Positions 7,986-16,141 are shown, counted from the first letter of the stretch. The stretch is 43,071 bases of DNA from Gammaproteobacteria bacterium (GCA_005878835.1 VBMV01000109.1:1-43071); one strand, 5' to 3'. Numbers and translations are program-made. The notes: generated by a model from the letters alone, not told the origin.

Positions 7986-8097
7986 CGCGAGGTGCGCCGG
8001 CACCACACGGCGGGTGCGGTCGAAGGAGTCTCGCGGCGCCACGTTGCAACGACGGGAGTCGCAACCCTCGCGGACTTAGTTACGAATGGAGGCATGC

Positions 8098-9861
8098 ATG
8101 CTCGAGACGGCGACCAAGACTACCGACAACCGCGCCACCACAACCGCTGACGACACGCTCAAACGCAAAACCCGCGATGCCGACGTCATTTCCGGCGGGC
8201 ACCTGGTCGCCAAGGCCCTCAAGAACGAGGGCGTCGATACGATCTTCACCCTGTGCGGCGGGCACATCATCGACATCTACGATGGCTGCATCGATGAAGG
8301 CATCCGCATCATCGACGTGCGCCATGAGCAGGTCGCGGCTCACGCCGCGGACGGTTACGCGCGCCAGACCGGCAAGCTCGGGTGCGTGGTCACCACCGCC
8401 GGACCCGGCTGCACCAATGCCGTGACCGGCATTGCCACGGCCTTTCGCTCCGAGAGTCCGGTGCTGCACATCGGCGGGCAAGGCGCGCTCACGCAGCACA
8501 AGATGGGATCGCTCCAGGACCTGCCGCACGTCGATCTCATGACGCCGATCACCAAGTTCGCCGCCACCGTGCCGAGCACCGAGCGCGTGGCGGACATGAT
8601 CTCGATGGCGGCGCGAGAAGCCTTCAACGGCGCCCCGGGACCGGTGTACCTGGAAATTCCGCGCGACGTCCTCGATCGCGAGGTCGAGATATCCAAGGCG
8701 ATCGTCCCGAAGCCCGGGCACTACCGCGCCTCGACCCGCTCGCTCGGCGATCCGCGCGACATCGAGAAGCTCGCCGACCTGCTGGTCGATTCCGAGCGCC
8801 CGGCCATCCTGTACGGACAGCAGGTGTGGGCGGCGCGCGGCCACGAGGAGGCGATCGCGCTGCTGCGCGGACTTGACATCCCCGGTTACTTCAACGGCGG
8901 CAGCCGCGGGCTCCTGCCCCCCGGTGATCCGCACCACTTCGATCGAACCCGCGGCAACGCCTTCTCGGATGCCGACCTCATCCTCATCGTCGGCACGCCG
9001 TTCGACTTTCGCATGGGCTACGGGCGGCGAATCAGCACCAAGCTCAAGCTGGTGCAGATCGACATGGACTATCGCACCGTCGGCAAGAACCGCGACATCG
9101 ATCTGGGACTGGTCGGCGACCCGGGCGTCATTCTCGGGGCGGTGTTGCAGGCGGCCTCCGGACGCCTGAAGCAGGACAAGCGCCAGGCGCGCCGGCAATG
9201 GATGAAAAAGCTGACCGAAGCCGAAGCGGCGGCTACCGAGAAGCTGATGCCGCTCTTCAAGTCCAACAACACCCCGATCCACCCCTATCGGGTCGCCTAC
9301 GAGCTCAACGAGTTCCTCGCTGACAACACCATCTACATCGGCGACGGGGGCGACGTCGTGACGATATCTGCCCAGGCGGTGCGTCCGCGGCGGCCCGGGC
9401 AGTGGATGGATCCGGGAGCGCTCGGCTCGCTCGGGGTCGGCACCGGCTTCGCCATCGCCGCGGGCCTCGCCCAGCCGCGCAAGGAAGTGCTGTGCTACTA
9501 CGGAGACGGCTCCTTCGGCATGACCGCCTTCGACATGGAGACCGCCAACCGCTTCGGCGTGCCCTACATCGCGGTCATCGGCAACAACTCCGCCATGAAC
9601 CAGATCCGTTACGGGCAGCTGGCGAAATACGGCGAGGAGCGCGGCAACGTCGGCAACCTGCTGGGGGACGTTCCCTTCGGCACCTTCGCCCAGATGCTGG
9701 GCGGTTACGGCGAGGAGGTGCGCGACCCGGCGCAGATCGCGCCGGCGCTCAAGCGGGCGCGTGAGTCGGTGCACAAGTCGCGTCGCTCGGCGGTCATCAA
9801 TATCTGGGTGGACCCGCGCGAGTACGCCCCGGGGACCAAGAACCAGACCATGTACAAGTAA
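8098..9861 (+). CDS. ThDP-dependent decarboxylase/lyase, candidate oxalyl-CoA decarboxylase or 2-hydroxyacyl-CoA lyase
   Basis: The 587-residue enzyme has the three-domain ThDP fold of the acetolactate synthase/Oxc superfamily. The catalytic Glu77 (RHEQ) activates the cofactor; the ThDP/Mg motif starts at GDG 469-471 and ends at Asn496-497. The N-terminal sequence CGGHIIDIYDG and the region GALTQHKMGSLQDL resemble ILVBL/HACL2-type proteins rather than classical Oxc. In classical Oxc I recall a Tyr-Glu pair (DYEEMDQ) in the equivalent of residues 137-146, and it is missing here. The tail YAPGTKNQTMYK may act as an active-site lid. ATG 8098 is chosen over the in-frame ATG at 8086 because GGAGG (8088-8092) lies between them at ideal spacing. 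It precedes frc by 21 bases. Context suggests oxalyl-CoA to formyl-CoA plus CO2; cleavage of a 2-hydroxyacyl-CoA to formyl-CoA plus a carbonyl compound is the main alternative. Confidence 0.75.
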   Translation: MLETATKTTDNRATTTADDTLKRKTRDADVISGGHLVAKALKNEGVDTIFTLCGGHIIDIYDGCIDEGIRIIDVRHEQVAAHAADGYARQTGKLGCVVTTAGPGCTNAVTGIATAFRSESPVLHIGGQGALTQHKMGSLQDLPHVDLMTPITKFAATVPSTERVADMISMAAREAFNGAPGPVYLEIPRDVLDREVEISKAIVPKPGHYRASTRSLGDPRDIEKLADLLVDSERPAILYGQQVWAARGHEEAIALLRGLDIPGYFNGGSRGLLPPGDPHHFDRTRGNAFSDADLILIVGTPFDFRMGYGRRISTKLKLVQIDMDYRTVGKNRDIDLGLVGDPGVILGAVLQAASGRLKQDKRQARRQWMKKLTEAEAAATEKLMPLFKSNNTPIHPYRVAYELNEFLADNTIYIGDGGDVVTISAQAVRPRRPGQWMDPGALGSLGVGTGFAIAAGLAQPRKEVLCYYGDGSFGMTAFDMETANRFGVPYIAVIGNNSAMNQIRYGQLAKYGEERGNVGNLLGDVPFGTFAQMLGGYGEEVRDPAQIAPALKRARESVHKSRRSAVINIWVDPREYAPGTKNQTMYK

Positions 9862-9882
9862 CGCTCGGCAGGGAATACGCGA

Positions 9883-11130
9883 ATGGCAAAGGCACTGGAC
9901 GGCGTGCGTATTCTCGACTTCACGCACGTTCAATCGGGGCCCACCTGCACCCAGCTGCTCGCCTGGCTGGGCGCAGACGTCATCAAGGTGGAGCGGGCCG
10001 GGGCCGGGGACATCACCCGCGAGCAGCTGCGCGACATCCCCGGCGTGGACAGTCTCTACTTCACCATGTTGAACCACAACAAGCGCTCCATCACCCTCGA
10101 CGCCAAGAACCCCAAGGGCAAGCAGGTCCTGGAGCGCCTGGTGAAGCACTGTGACGTACTGGTGGAGAACTTCGCTCCGGGCGCGCTCGATCGTATGGGG
10201 TTCACCTGGGAGCGGATCCAGCAGCTGAACCCGCGCATGATCGTCGCATCCGTCAAGGGTTTCGGTCCGGGCCCGTACCAGGACTGCAAGGTCTATGAGA
10301 ACGTCGCGCAGTGCGCCGGCGGCTCGGCTTCGACCACCGGCTTCGACGACGGCCCGCCGCTCGTCACCGGCGCGCAGATCGGCGACAGCGGCACCGGATT
10401 GCATCTCGCCTTGGGGATCGTGGCCGCCTTGTATCAGCGCATGAGCACGGGGCGCGGACAGAAGGTGCTCGCCGCGATGCAGGACGGGGTGTTGAACCTC
10501 TGTCGCGTCAAGTTGCGCGACCAACAGCGACTGGCGCGGACCGGCGTCATGCAGGAATACCCTCAGTACCCGCACGGCCAGTTCGGCTCGGCGGTACCGC
10601 GCGCGGGCAACGCCTCCGGCGGCGGACAGCCCGGCTGGATCATCAAGTGCAAGGGCTGGGAGAAGGATCCCAACGCATACCTGTACTTCATCGCCCAGGC
10701 GCCCGTGTGGAAGGAGATCTGCAAGGTGATCGGCAAGGAAGAGTGGATCACCGATCCGGACTACGCCACGCCCGATGCGCGCCTGCCGCGGCTGCTGCAG
10801 GTGTTTGCCACGGTCGAGGCCTGGACGATGACCAAAACCAAGTTCGAGGCCATGGCGGAGCTCAACCAGCACGACATCCCGTGCGGCCCGATTCTGTCCA
10901 TGGAAGAGCTGGCCGCGGAGCCCTCCCTGCGCGCCACCGGCACCGTCGTCGAGGTCGATCATCCCCAGCGCGGCAAGTACCTGACGGTGGGCAATCCGAT
11001 CAAGATGTCCGACAGCCTCACCGAGGTCATGCGCTCCCCGCTCCTCGGTGAGCACACGCAGGAGGTGCTCACCGAGCTCGGCCTGAGCGACTCCGAGATC
11101 CGCACGCTGCGAGCCGAAAAGGTCATTTGA
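9883..11130 (+). CDS. frc: Formyl-CoA transferase homologue (class III CoA-transferase, Frc-like)
   Basis: This is a 415-residue class III CoA-transferase. Frc moves CoA from formyl-CoA to oxalate, giving oxalyl-CoA and formate. The N-terminal 200 residues are very close to Oxalobacter Frc, including [10 protein letters not shown] with Gln17, [17 protein letters not shown] and the catalytic Asp168 (QIGDSG), equivalent to Asp169. Differences are clear. Trp48 of Frc is Gln48 here (TREQ). The glycine loop GGGGQP is SGGGQP (245-250). About 13 residues before that loop are missing, which explains 415 versus 428 residues. It sits between the ThDP enzyme and the acyl-CoA synthetase with tight spacing. 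Family membership is firm; oxalate as acceptor is likely but the substitutions leave room for another acid. Confidence 0.88.
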   Translation: MAKALDGVRILDFTHVQSGPTCTQLLAWLGADVIKVERAGAGDITREQLRDIPGVDSLYFTMLNHNKRSITLDAKNPKGKQVLERLVKHCDVLVENFAPGALDRMGFTWERIQQLNPRMIVASVKGFGPGPYQDCKVYENVAQCAGGSASTTGFDDGPPLVTGAQIGDSGTGLHLALGIVAALYQRMSTGRGQKVLAAMQDGVLNLCRVKLRDQQRLARTGVMQEYPQYPHGQFGSAVPRAGNASGGGQPGWIIKCKGWEKDPNAYLYFIAQAPVWKEICKVIGKEEWITDPDYATPDARLPRLLQVFATVEAWTMTKTKFEAMAELNQHDIPCGPILSMEELAAEPSLRATGTVVEVDHPQRGKYLTVGNPIKMSDSLTEVMRSPLLGEHTQEVLTELGLSDSEIRTLRAEKVI

Positions 11131-11184
11131 GCCGGCACGGCGCCGCGGGTCGCCGCGGCGATGCCGCTGCAAGCAGGAGAGAGA

Positions 11185-13323
11185 ATGGCACACGACAAGA
11201 GCGCGGTCCGCAAGATCCTCGACCAGGCCAAGGCCGCAGGCCGCAGCGCACTGACTGCGCCGGAAGCGAAGGGCATAGCTGAGGCCTACGGCATCGCGGT
11301 GCCGAAGGAGGGCGTGGCGAGCACCGCGGCCGAGGCGGCAAAACTCGCCGCCCGGATCGGCTACCCGGTGGTCATGAAGATCGTCTCACCGCAGATCCTG
11401 CACAAGACGGAAGCCGGCGGCGTGGTGGTCGGCGTCAAGAACGCGGAAGCTGCGCAGCAGGCCTTCGCCACGATCGTCGACAACGCGCGTCGCTACAATG
11501 CCAGGGCCACCATCGACGGCGTGCAGATCCAACAGATGCTGTCGGGCGGCCAGGAGGTCATCATCGGCGCGGTGACCGACCCGGCCTTCGGCAAGCTCGT
11601 GGCCTTTGGCCTCGGCGGCATTCTGGTGGAGGTCCTGAAGGACATCACGTTCCGTCTGGCGCCGGCGACGCGCGCTGACGCCCTGTCGATGCTCGACGGC
11701 ATTGCGGCAGCAGAAATACTGCGCGGGATTCGCGGCGCACCACCGGTGGACCGCGAGTCACTCGCCACGATGATCGGCAATGTCTCGCAGCTGGTGGCGG
11801 ACTTCCCGGAAGTCTCGGAGCTCGACCTCAATCCCGTGTTCGCGACCCCCGAGGGCGCCACCGCGGCCGACGTGCGCGTGATGCTGGACTTCAAGCCGCC
11901 GGTGGTGCGCTACCGGCCGAGCCAGGAGGTGATCGTCCGGCAGATGAACCGGATCATGAAGCCGGACGCGGTGGCGGTGATCGGCGCCTCGGCCGAGAAC
12001 GGCAAGATCGGCAATTCGATCATGAAGAATCTCATCAACGGCGGCTATCAGGGCGCGATCTACCCGATCCACCCGAGCGCCGACTCGATCATGGGCAAGA
12101 AGGTCTACAAGAGCGTCAAGGATGTCCCGGGGGGCATCGACGTCGCGGTGTTCGCCATACCGGCGAAGTTCGTCGCCCAGGCGCTCATCGAGGTGGGCGA
12201 GAAGAAGATCCCCGGCGCGGTGCTGATCCCTTCCGGTTTCGCCGAAACCGGCAACGTCGCCGGCCAGGAGGAGGTCGTGTCGGTGGCACGCAAGTACGAC
12301 ATCCGCCTCATGGGTCCCAACATCTACGGCTTCTACTACACGCCGAAGAATCTCTGCGCGACCTTCTGCACGGCCTATGACTTCAAGGGCGTGACGGCGC
12401 TTTCCTCCCAGTCGGGCGGCATCGGCATGGCGATCATCGGCTTCTCGCGCTCGGCGAAGATGGGGGTGTCGGCCATCGTGGGCCTCGGCAACAAGTCCGA
12501 CATCGACGAGGACGATTTGCTGACGTTTTTCGAGCAGGATGACAACACGCAGATCATCGCCATGCACCTCGAGGACCTGAAGGACGGCCGCGCCTTCGCC
12601 GAGGTCGCCCGAAGGGTCTCGAAGAAAAAGCCGGTGGTGGTCCTCAAGGCCGGCCGCACCAGCGCCGGCGCGCGCGCCGCGAACTCGCACACGGGCGCCC
12701 TGGCCGGTAACGACAAGATCTACGACGACGTCTTCCGCCAGTCCGGCGTCATCCGTGCGAGCTCGCTGCGCGAGCTGCTGGATTTCGCGCGCGCCATACC
12801 GGTGTTGCCGACACCCAAGGGCAACAACGTGGTGATCATCACCGGCGCCGGCGGCTCGGGCGTCCTGCTCTCGGATGCCTGCGTGGAGAACGGGCTGCCC
12901 CTCATGGCCATGCCGCCGGATCTCGATGCCGCATTCCGCAAGTTCATCCCGCCCTTCGGCGCGGCCGGCAATCCGGTGGACATCACCGGGGGTGAGCCGC
13001 CGACCACCTACCAGAACACCGTGCGCTTGGGGCTCGAGGATGCGCGTATCCACGCGCTCGTCCTCGGCTACTGGCACACCATCATCACTCCACCCATGGT
13101 GTTCGCGCGGCTCATGGCGCAGGTGGTGGAGGAAATGCGCGCCAAGGGCTTCGTGAAGCCGGTGGTCGCCTCGCTCGCGGGCGATGTCGAGGTGGAGGAA
13201 GCGGCCGAGTTTCTGTATCAGCACGGCATCCCCGCCTACGCCTACTCGACCGAGATCCCGGTCGCCGTGCTGGGGGCGAAGTACCGCTGGGCGCGCGGCG
13301 CCGGGCTCATTCCGCCACTTTAG
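11185..13323 (+). CDS. Acyl-CoA synthetase (NDP-forming), fused ATP-grasp and CoA-binding/ligase domains
   Basis: The 712-residue protein belongs to the acetyl-CoA synthetase (ADP-forming) superfamily, which interconverts acyl-CoA plus ADP and Pi with acid plus CoA and ATP through a phosphohistidine. Domain order is beta then alpha: ATP-grasp_5 (about 15-235, with YPVVMKI and HKTEAGGV), CoA-binding Rossmann domain (about 255-385, VIGASAENGKIG), then succinyl-CoA-ligase-like domains with ALSSQSGGIG (405-414). The catalytic His502 is in NSHTGALAG. The ATG at 11185 is preferred over 11161 because AGGAG lies just before it. As the enzyme follows frc by 54 bases, it may release formate from formyl-CoA with ATP gain, or activate an acid at ATP cost. 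The direction and substrate are inferred only from context. Confidence 0.85.
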   Translation: MAHDKSAVRKILDQAKAAGRSALTAPEAKGIAEAYGIAVPKEGVASTAAEAAKLAARIGYPVVMKIVSPQILHKTEAGGVVVGVKNAEAAQQAFATIVDNARRYNARATIDGVQIQQMLSGGQEVIIGAVTDPAFGKLVAFGLGGILVEVLKDITFRLAPATRADALSMLDGIAAAEILRGIRGAPPVDRESLATMIGNVSQLVADFPEVSELDLNPVFATPEGATAADVRVMLDFKPPVVRYRPSQEVIVRQMNRIMKPDAVAVIGASAENGKIGNSIMKNLINGGYQGAIYPIHPSADSIMGKKVYKSVKDVPGGIDVAVFAIPAKFVAQALIEVGEKKIPGAVLIPSGFAETGNVAGQEEVVSVARKYDIRLMGPNIYGFYYTPKNLCATFCTAYDFKGVTALSSQSGGIGMAIIGFSRSAKMGVSAIVGLGNKSDIDEDDLLTFFEQDDNTQIIAMHLEDLKDGRAFAEVARRVSKKKPVVVLKAGRTSAGARAANSHTGALAGNDKIYDDVFRQSGVIRASSLRELLDFARAIPVLPTPKGNNVVIITGAGGSGVLLSDACVENGLPLMAMPPDLDAAFRKFIPPFGAAGNPVDITGGEPPTTYQNTVRLGLEDARIHALVLGYWHTIITPPMVFARLMAQVVEEMRAKGFVKPVVASLAGDVEVEEAAEFLYQHGIPAYAYSTEIPVAVLGAKYRWARGAGLIPPL

Positions 13324-13454
13324 AACCGCGGCGCACTCAGGGGTAAGGGGGAGACGGCGACAGCCACGTGCCGGAGAACAGCAGGGGAGCGCGCGCCGCG
13401 ATCATCGGCGCGGCTGAAGAAACGACGATGGCTAAATCTAGAAGGAGAACAGGT

Positions 13455-15014
13455 ATGACGTTCCAGAAGACATCGGTAGCGCTTGCAGTTTCTCTTGCGC
13501 TCGGCTGTGTGGGTAATGCACACGCAGATCAGGCGTCGGACATGCAGGCAAAGTTGGACGCGTTGCAAAAGGAAATTCAGGAATTGCAGGCGCAAATCGG
13601 CGCACTCCGGAAAAAGCAGGAGCAAGCAGCGCCTGCGGCTGCCGCGGCTCCCGCCAAGGCTCCCGCCAATGAGGTGAAACCCGGCAAGGAACTGGTCTTC
13701 AAGGCTGGCGGCGGCGAGGTCCAGCTGTACGGCCACGCCGATGTGTCCCTGGATGATCAGACCAATGGCATGACCGGCTTCATCCACAATGGTCTGCCGG
13801 TCACGGGCCACAATGGTTGGGTTCCCGATGTCTCCAGCAACCTGTCGTTCTTCGGGGTTCGTGGCAACCGTGCCGTCAGCGACGATTTGAAAGGGGTTTT
13901 CCAGTTTGAAACGGAAATTGCCTATGCCGCCACGCCGGGTGCATCAGATCAGGCAGCAGACACGACGGCACAGAAGTTCGAGCTCGGATCGCGCAACAGC
14001 TTTGTCGGACTGCAGAGTGAGGAGTATGGCGCCATCAAGCTGGGCAAAACCGATACGCCATACAAAACCGCTACCGCCCGCCTGGACCCCTTTGCCAGCA
14101 CACCGGGTGATTACAATGCCATCATGGGAAATAGCGGCGGTGACAATCGAAGCGAATTCGACTTTCGCGCGCCTCATTCCGTCTGGTACGAGTCGCCGAA
14201 TATACAGGGCGTGCGTGCCAATTTCCTGGTTTCACCCGGCCAGAATCGCAGTACCGATACCGGACTGTATGCCCAGGGCGAACCGGATTGCAGCGGCGGC
14301 AATTCGACTGGAGGCTTGAACGGGAATGCCGGTCAACCCACTTCGTGTGAGGATGGGTCTTTCGCGACTCTTTACAGTTTCGATCTCACCTATGAGTCTG
14401 GTCCGCTCTATGCCACCGTTGCGTACGAGCTCCATAAAGATGTCAATCGTATAGGCGATGAGATCGTTCCAGGCACCATCGGAATCCGTGATGAAAGCGC
14501 CTATAAGCTGGGCGTGCAATATACGTTTCCGACCAAGACGACTCTCAACGTCGAGGTCGAACGATTGCAGCGGGATGCCATCACCGACAGCCTGGATGAG
14601 CGCACCCATACCGCTACCTGGCTGGCGCTTACTCAAGGTCTGACGCCCTTCGATGACCTGAATGTTGGCTGGGCACACGTCGGCAGGACACCGGGGCAGC
14701 CGGTGGAAGGAGTCGAAGACAAATTCGGTAATCCTGCGCCGGCCGGTTCCTCGAATAACGAGGCCAACCTGTATACCATCGGCCTCAAACACCGCTTCGT
14801 AGACAAGCGGACCACCGCCTATCTGACGTATTCAAGCCTGGTCAATGGCTACTGGGCGCATTACTCCCTGGGTGCGGGCGGTCACGGTCTTCCCACCAGA
14901 AACTATGTGGGTGACAAATTTATCGGAGGCTGCCAGACAGGAGGTAATTGCGGTCCCCCGTTTTCTGGAAATAACGCCGAAGCAGTCTCTTTTGGTCTGA
15001 CTTACGATTTTTGA
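13455..15014 (+). CDS. Outer-membrane porin with N-terminal coiled coil
   Basis: The 519-residue precursor has a signal peptide of about 24 residues (cleavage after GNAHA). A short coiled coil follows (about 28-55, heptad-like DMQAKLDALQKEIQEL), then an Ala/Pro-rich linker and a 16-strand-type porin barrel starting at VQLYGHADVSLD and ending in Phe (LTYDF), the typical last residue recognised by the BAM machinery. The coiled coil plus linker resembles trimeric porins anchored to peptidoglycan. The ATG at 13455 has AGAAGGAGA upstream; earlier in-frame starts would put 9-29 residues before the signal peptide. Base composition is visibly less GC-rich than the neighbouring genes. It lies 131 bases after the acyl-CoA synthetase and ends the unit before a strong terminator, so it may admit the operon's anionic substrate. 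Confidence 0.88.
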   Translation: MTFQKTSVALAVSLALGCVGNAHADQASDMQAKLDALQKEIQELQAQIGALRKKQEQAAPAAAAAPAKAPANEVKPGKELVFKAGGGEVQLYGHADVSLDDQTNGMTGFIHNGLPVTGHNGWVPDVSSNLSFFGVRGNRAVSDDLKGVFQFETEIAYAATPGASDQAADTTAQKFELGSRNSFVGLQSEEYGAIKLGKTDTPYKTATARLDPFASTPGDYNAIMGNSGGDNRSEFDFRAPHSVWYESPNIQGVRANFLVSPGQNRSTDTGLYAQGEPDCSGGNSTGGLNGNAGQPTSCEDGSFATLYSFDLTYESGPLYATVAYELHKDVNRIGDEIVPGTIGIRDESAYKLGVQYTFPTKTTLNVEVERLQRDAITDSLDERTHTATWLALTQGLTPFDDLNVGWAHVGRTPGQPVEGVEDKFGNPAPAGSSNNEANLYTIGLKHRFVDKRTTAYLTYSSLVNGYWAHYSLGAGGHGLPTRNYVGDKFIGGCQTGGNCGPPFSGNNAEAVSFGLTYDF

Positions 15015-15032
15015 CCCGCTTGAGAACCACGC

Positions 15033-15058
15033 AAAAAGGCGCCCTCGGGCGCCTTTTT
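15033..15058 (+). terminator. Intrinsic terminator after the porin gene
   Basis: AAAAAGGCGCC (15033-15043) pairs with GGCGCCTTTTT (15048-15058) around a CTCG loop, with a run of five T. It lies 18 bases after the porin stop. The A-tract before the stem could make it work on the opposite strand as well, for the gene ending at 15138. Confidence 0.92.
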
Positions 15059-15137
15059 GTCCCTCGTCGTGACGACGAATATTTGATGGTGTGATCGCGT
15101 CGTCGCGTGCGAACAGCGCATTGCGAATGTTGCATGC

Positions 15138-15611
15138 TTACCAGAGCTTCTCGCCGCTGGCCATGCGCTCCTGCATCTGCACCTGGAATGCTGGCGGGCC
15201 GAAGGCGAACCAGTCCTGATCCATGCGATAGAGCAGGAGGCGCTTATGTTCCGACGCGAAATTCTTGAACCATTCTATAGTCTTGTCATCTGGTCCGTCG
15301 CCGACCGGTACGGCCACATCAACATCCTGACCGTTCCACTTGAACTGGGCAGGGAGGAAGATGACTTTGGCCTTATCGGGGCGGAGCCAGTCTGGTAAGG
15401 GACTTGCTGGCATGAGCCAACCACAGAAAAAACGCTGGCACGGGTCGAGCGGCCGCCGTTCATAGATCAGGCAATGGTGGCCGGAACTGTGAGGGCAAGG
15501 GTGGCCGGGGTAAACCTCGACGCCGTAGACATTGATCTTGAGCCACCCATCGCAGCAGGCCGTGCACTCACCGCACCGGCGGCTCGATGCTGCCGCTACG
15601 GTTAACCGCAC
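15138..15611 (-). CDS. YkgJ-like cysteine-cluster protein
   Basis: This is a 157-residue protein with eight cysteines in the first 65 residues: CGECTACC, PCPHSSGHHC, PCQRFFCGW. This pattern and the IYERRPLDPC segment are typical of the YkgJ/UPF0153 family, thought to bind zinc or an Fe-S cluster through the cysteines. The function of the family is not established. The rest is a mixed alpha/beta tail (FASEHKRLLLYRMDQDWFAFG) without membrane segments. A GTG start at 15609-15611 is supported by GAGGTG six bases upstream; no ATG is available before the cysteine cluster. A near-perfect -10 box lies 42 bases upstream, so it likely has its own promoter. It is less GC-rich than average for the window. 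Confidence 0.75.
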   Translation of the reverse strand: MRLTVAAASSRRCGECTACCDGWLKINVYGVEVYPGHPCPHSSGHHCLIYERRPLDPCQRFFCGWLMPASPLPDWLRPDKAKVIFLPAQFKWNGQDVDVAVPVGDGPDDKTIEWFKNFASEHKRLLLYRMDQDWFAFGPPAFQVQMQERMASGEKLW

Positions 15612-15652
15612 CGAAACACCTCAGAGCCTGGACGACAATTCCGAACCGTACG

Positions 15653-15658
15653 ATTATA
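15653..15658 (-). promoter_or_regulatory. TATAAT -10 box for the cysteine-cluster gene
   Basis: The complement of 15653-15658 is a perfect TATAAT, which is rare in this GC-rich DNA and is placed to start transcription about 35 bases before the GTG at 15611. A good -35 box is not seen at 16-18 bases, so an activator may be needed, or the match may be chance. Confidence 0.45.
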
Positions 15659-15678
15659 TCGATAGCTCGTAGCAACGT

Positions 15679-16095
15679 TCAGCCCAAGCACGACGATGTT
15701 GGCTTGCGCTTCGCCGCGCGCAGGAACTGCTCGCAGTCCTCGAGGCGCGGGCAACGGCACTGGAAGCTCGTCTCCAGCAGTAGCTTCATCCGCCGTGCCC
15801 GGTCCATCAGGGCATTGACCTCTTCGAGCTTGCGCACGGCCAGGGCCCGCCAGCGCGCCGCCGGGGGCGTCTGCTCGGAAAAGCCGGACAGGAAGAGCCG
15901 CGTCTCGCCGATAGTGAAGCCCGCCTCGAGCGCCAGCCTGATCAGAGAGATCCGCCCGAAGACCGCCTCGGTGTAGCGGCGCTGCCGGGATCTGCGCGGT
16001 GGCGCCGGCAGCAGGCCGGCTCTTTCGTAGTACCGGAGCGCCGAGGCCGACAGCCCCGCCTCGCGGGCGACCTCGCCGATCGAGAGCTCTTTCAT
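15679..16095 (-). CDS. MerR family transcriptional regulator with C-terminal cysteines
   Basis: The 138-residue protein has the MerR winged HTH (about residues 3-72, IGEVAREAGLSASALRYYERAGLL), a dimerisation helix (about 80-110), and a short C-terminal part with Cys113, Cys115, Cys121 (CRCPRLEDC) and Cys136. MerR proteins untwist promoters with an overlong spacer when they bind a metal, redox signal or drug. The cysteine pattern suggests metal or redox sensing but is not the SoxR four-cysteine motif CxxCxCxxxxxC. The ATG at 16093-16095 is well placed. It is divergent from an exported methyltransferase whose promoter has exactly the MerR geometry, so that gene is the likely target. Confidence 0.9.
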   Translation of the reverse strand: MKELSIGEVAREAGLSASALRYYERAGLLPAPPRRSRQRRYTEAVFGRISLIRLALEAGFTIGETRLFLSGFSEQTPPAARWRALAVRKLEEVNALMDRARRMKLLLETSFQCRCPRLEDCEQFLRAAKRKPTSSCLG

Positions 16096-16110
16096 TTCAT
16101 GTTCCCCCGC

Positions 16111-16141
16111 TTGACTTCAAGTGCACTTTAACTCGTAGAGT
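16111..16141 (+). promoter_or_regulatory. MerR-type promoter with 19-bp spacer and palindromic operator
   Basis: TTGACT (-35, 16111-16116) and TAGAGT (-10, 16136-16141) are separated by exactly 19 bases, the hallmark of MerR-activated promoters. The spacer holds the palindrome AAGTGCACTT (16119-16128), extended by matching T/A pairs outside it. It faces the methyltransferase gene at 16190 and starts 15 bases from the divergent MerR gene, so it probably also controls merR transcription. Confidence 0.82.

Noticed and set aside
6286-8064. Minus-strand open frame of 592 codons over the transporter
   Set aside because: Antisense to the OFA transporter, charged low-complexity translation and no domain; it also runs over the promoter and hairpin.
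8080-11193. Minus-strand open frame of 1037 codons
   Set aside because: It is antisense to the ThDP enzyme and frc, with His/Arg/Gly/Asp-rich shadow composition and no recognisable domain. The plus-strand genes have clear motifs and ribosome-binding sites.
11758-13224. Minus-strand open frame of 488 codons over the acyl-CoA synthetase
   Set aside because: Shadow frame in GC-rich DNA; His/Asp/Arg-rich translation with no family resemblance.
13392-13412. Hairpin CGCGCCG/CGGCGCG upstream of the porin as a possible terminator of the catabolic operon
   Set aside because: Only 7 paired bases, no T-tract, and such repeats are common by chance at this GC content.
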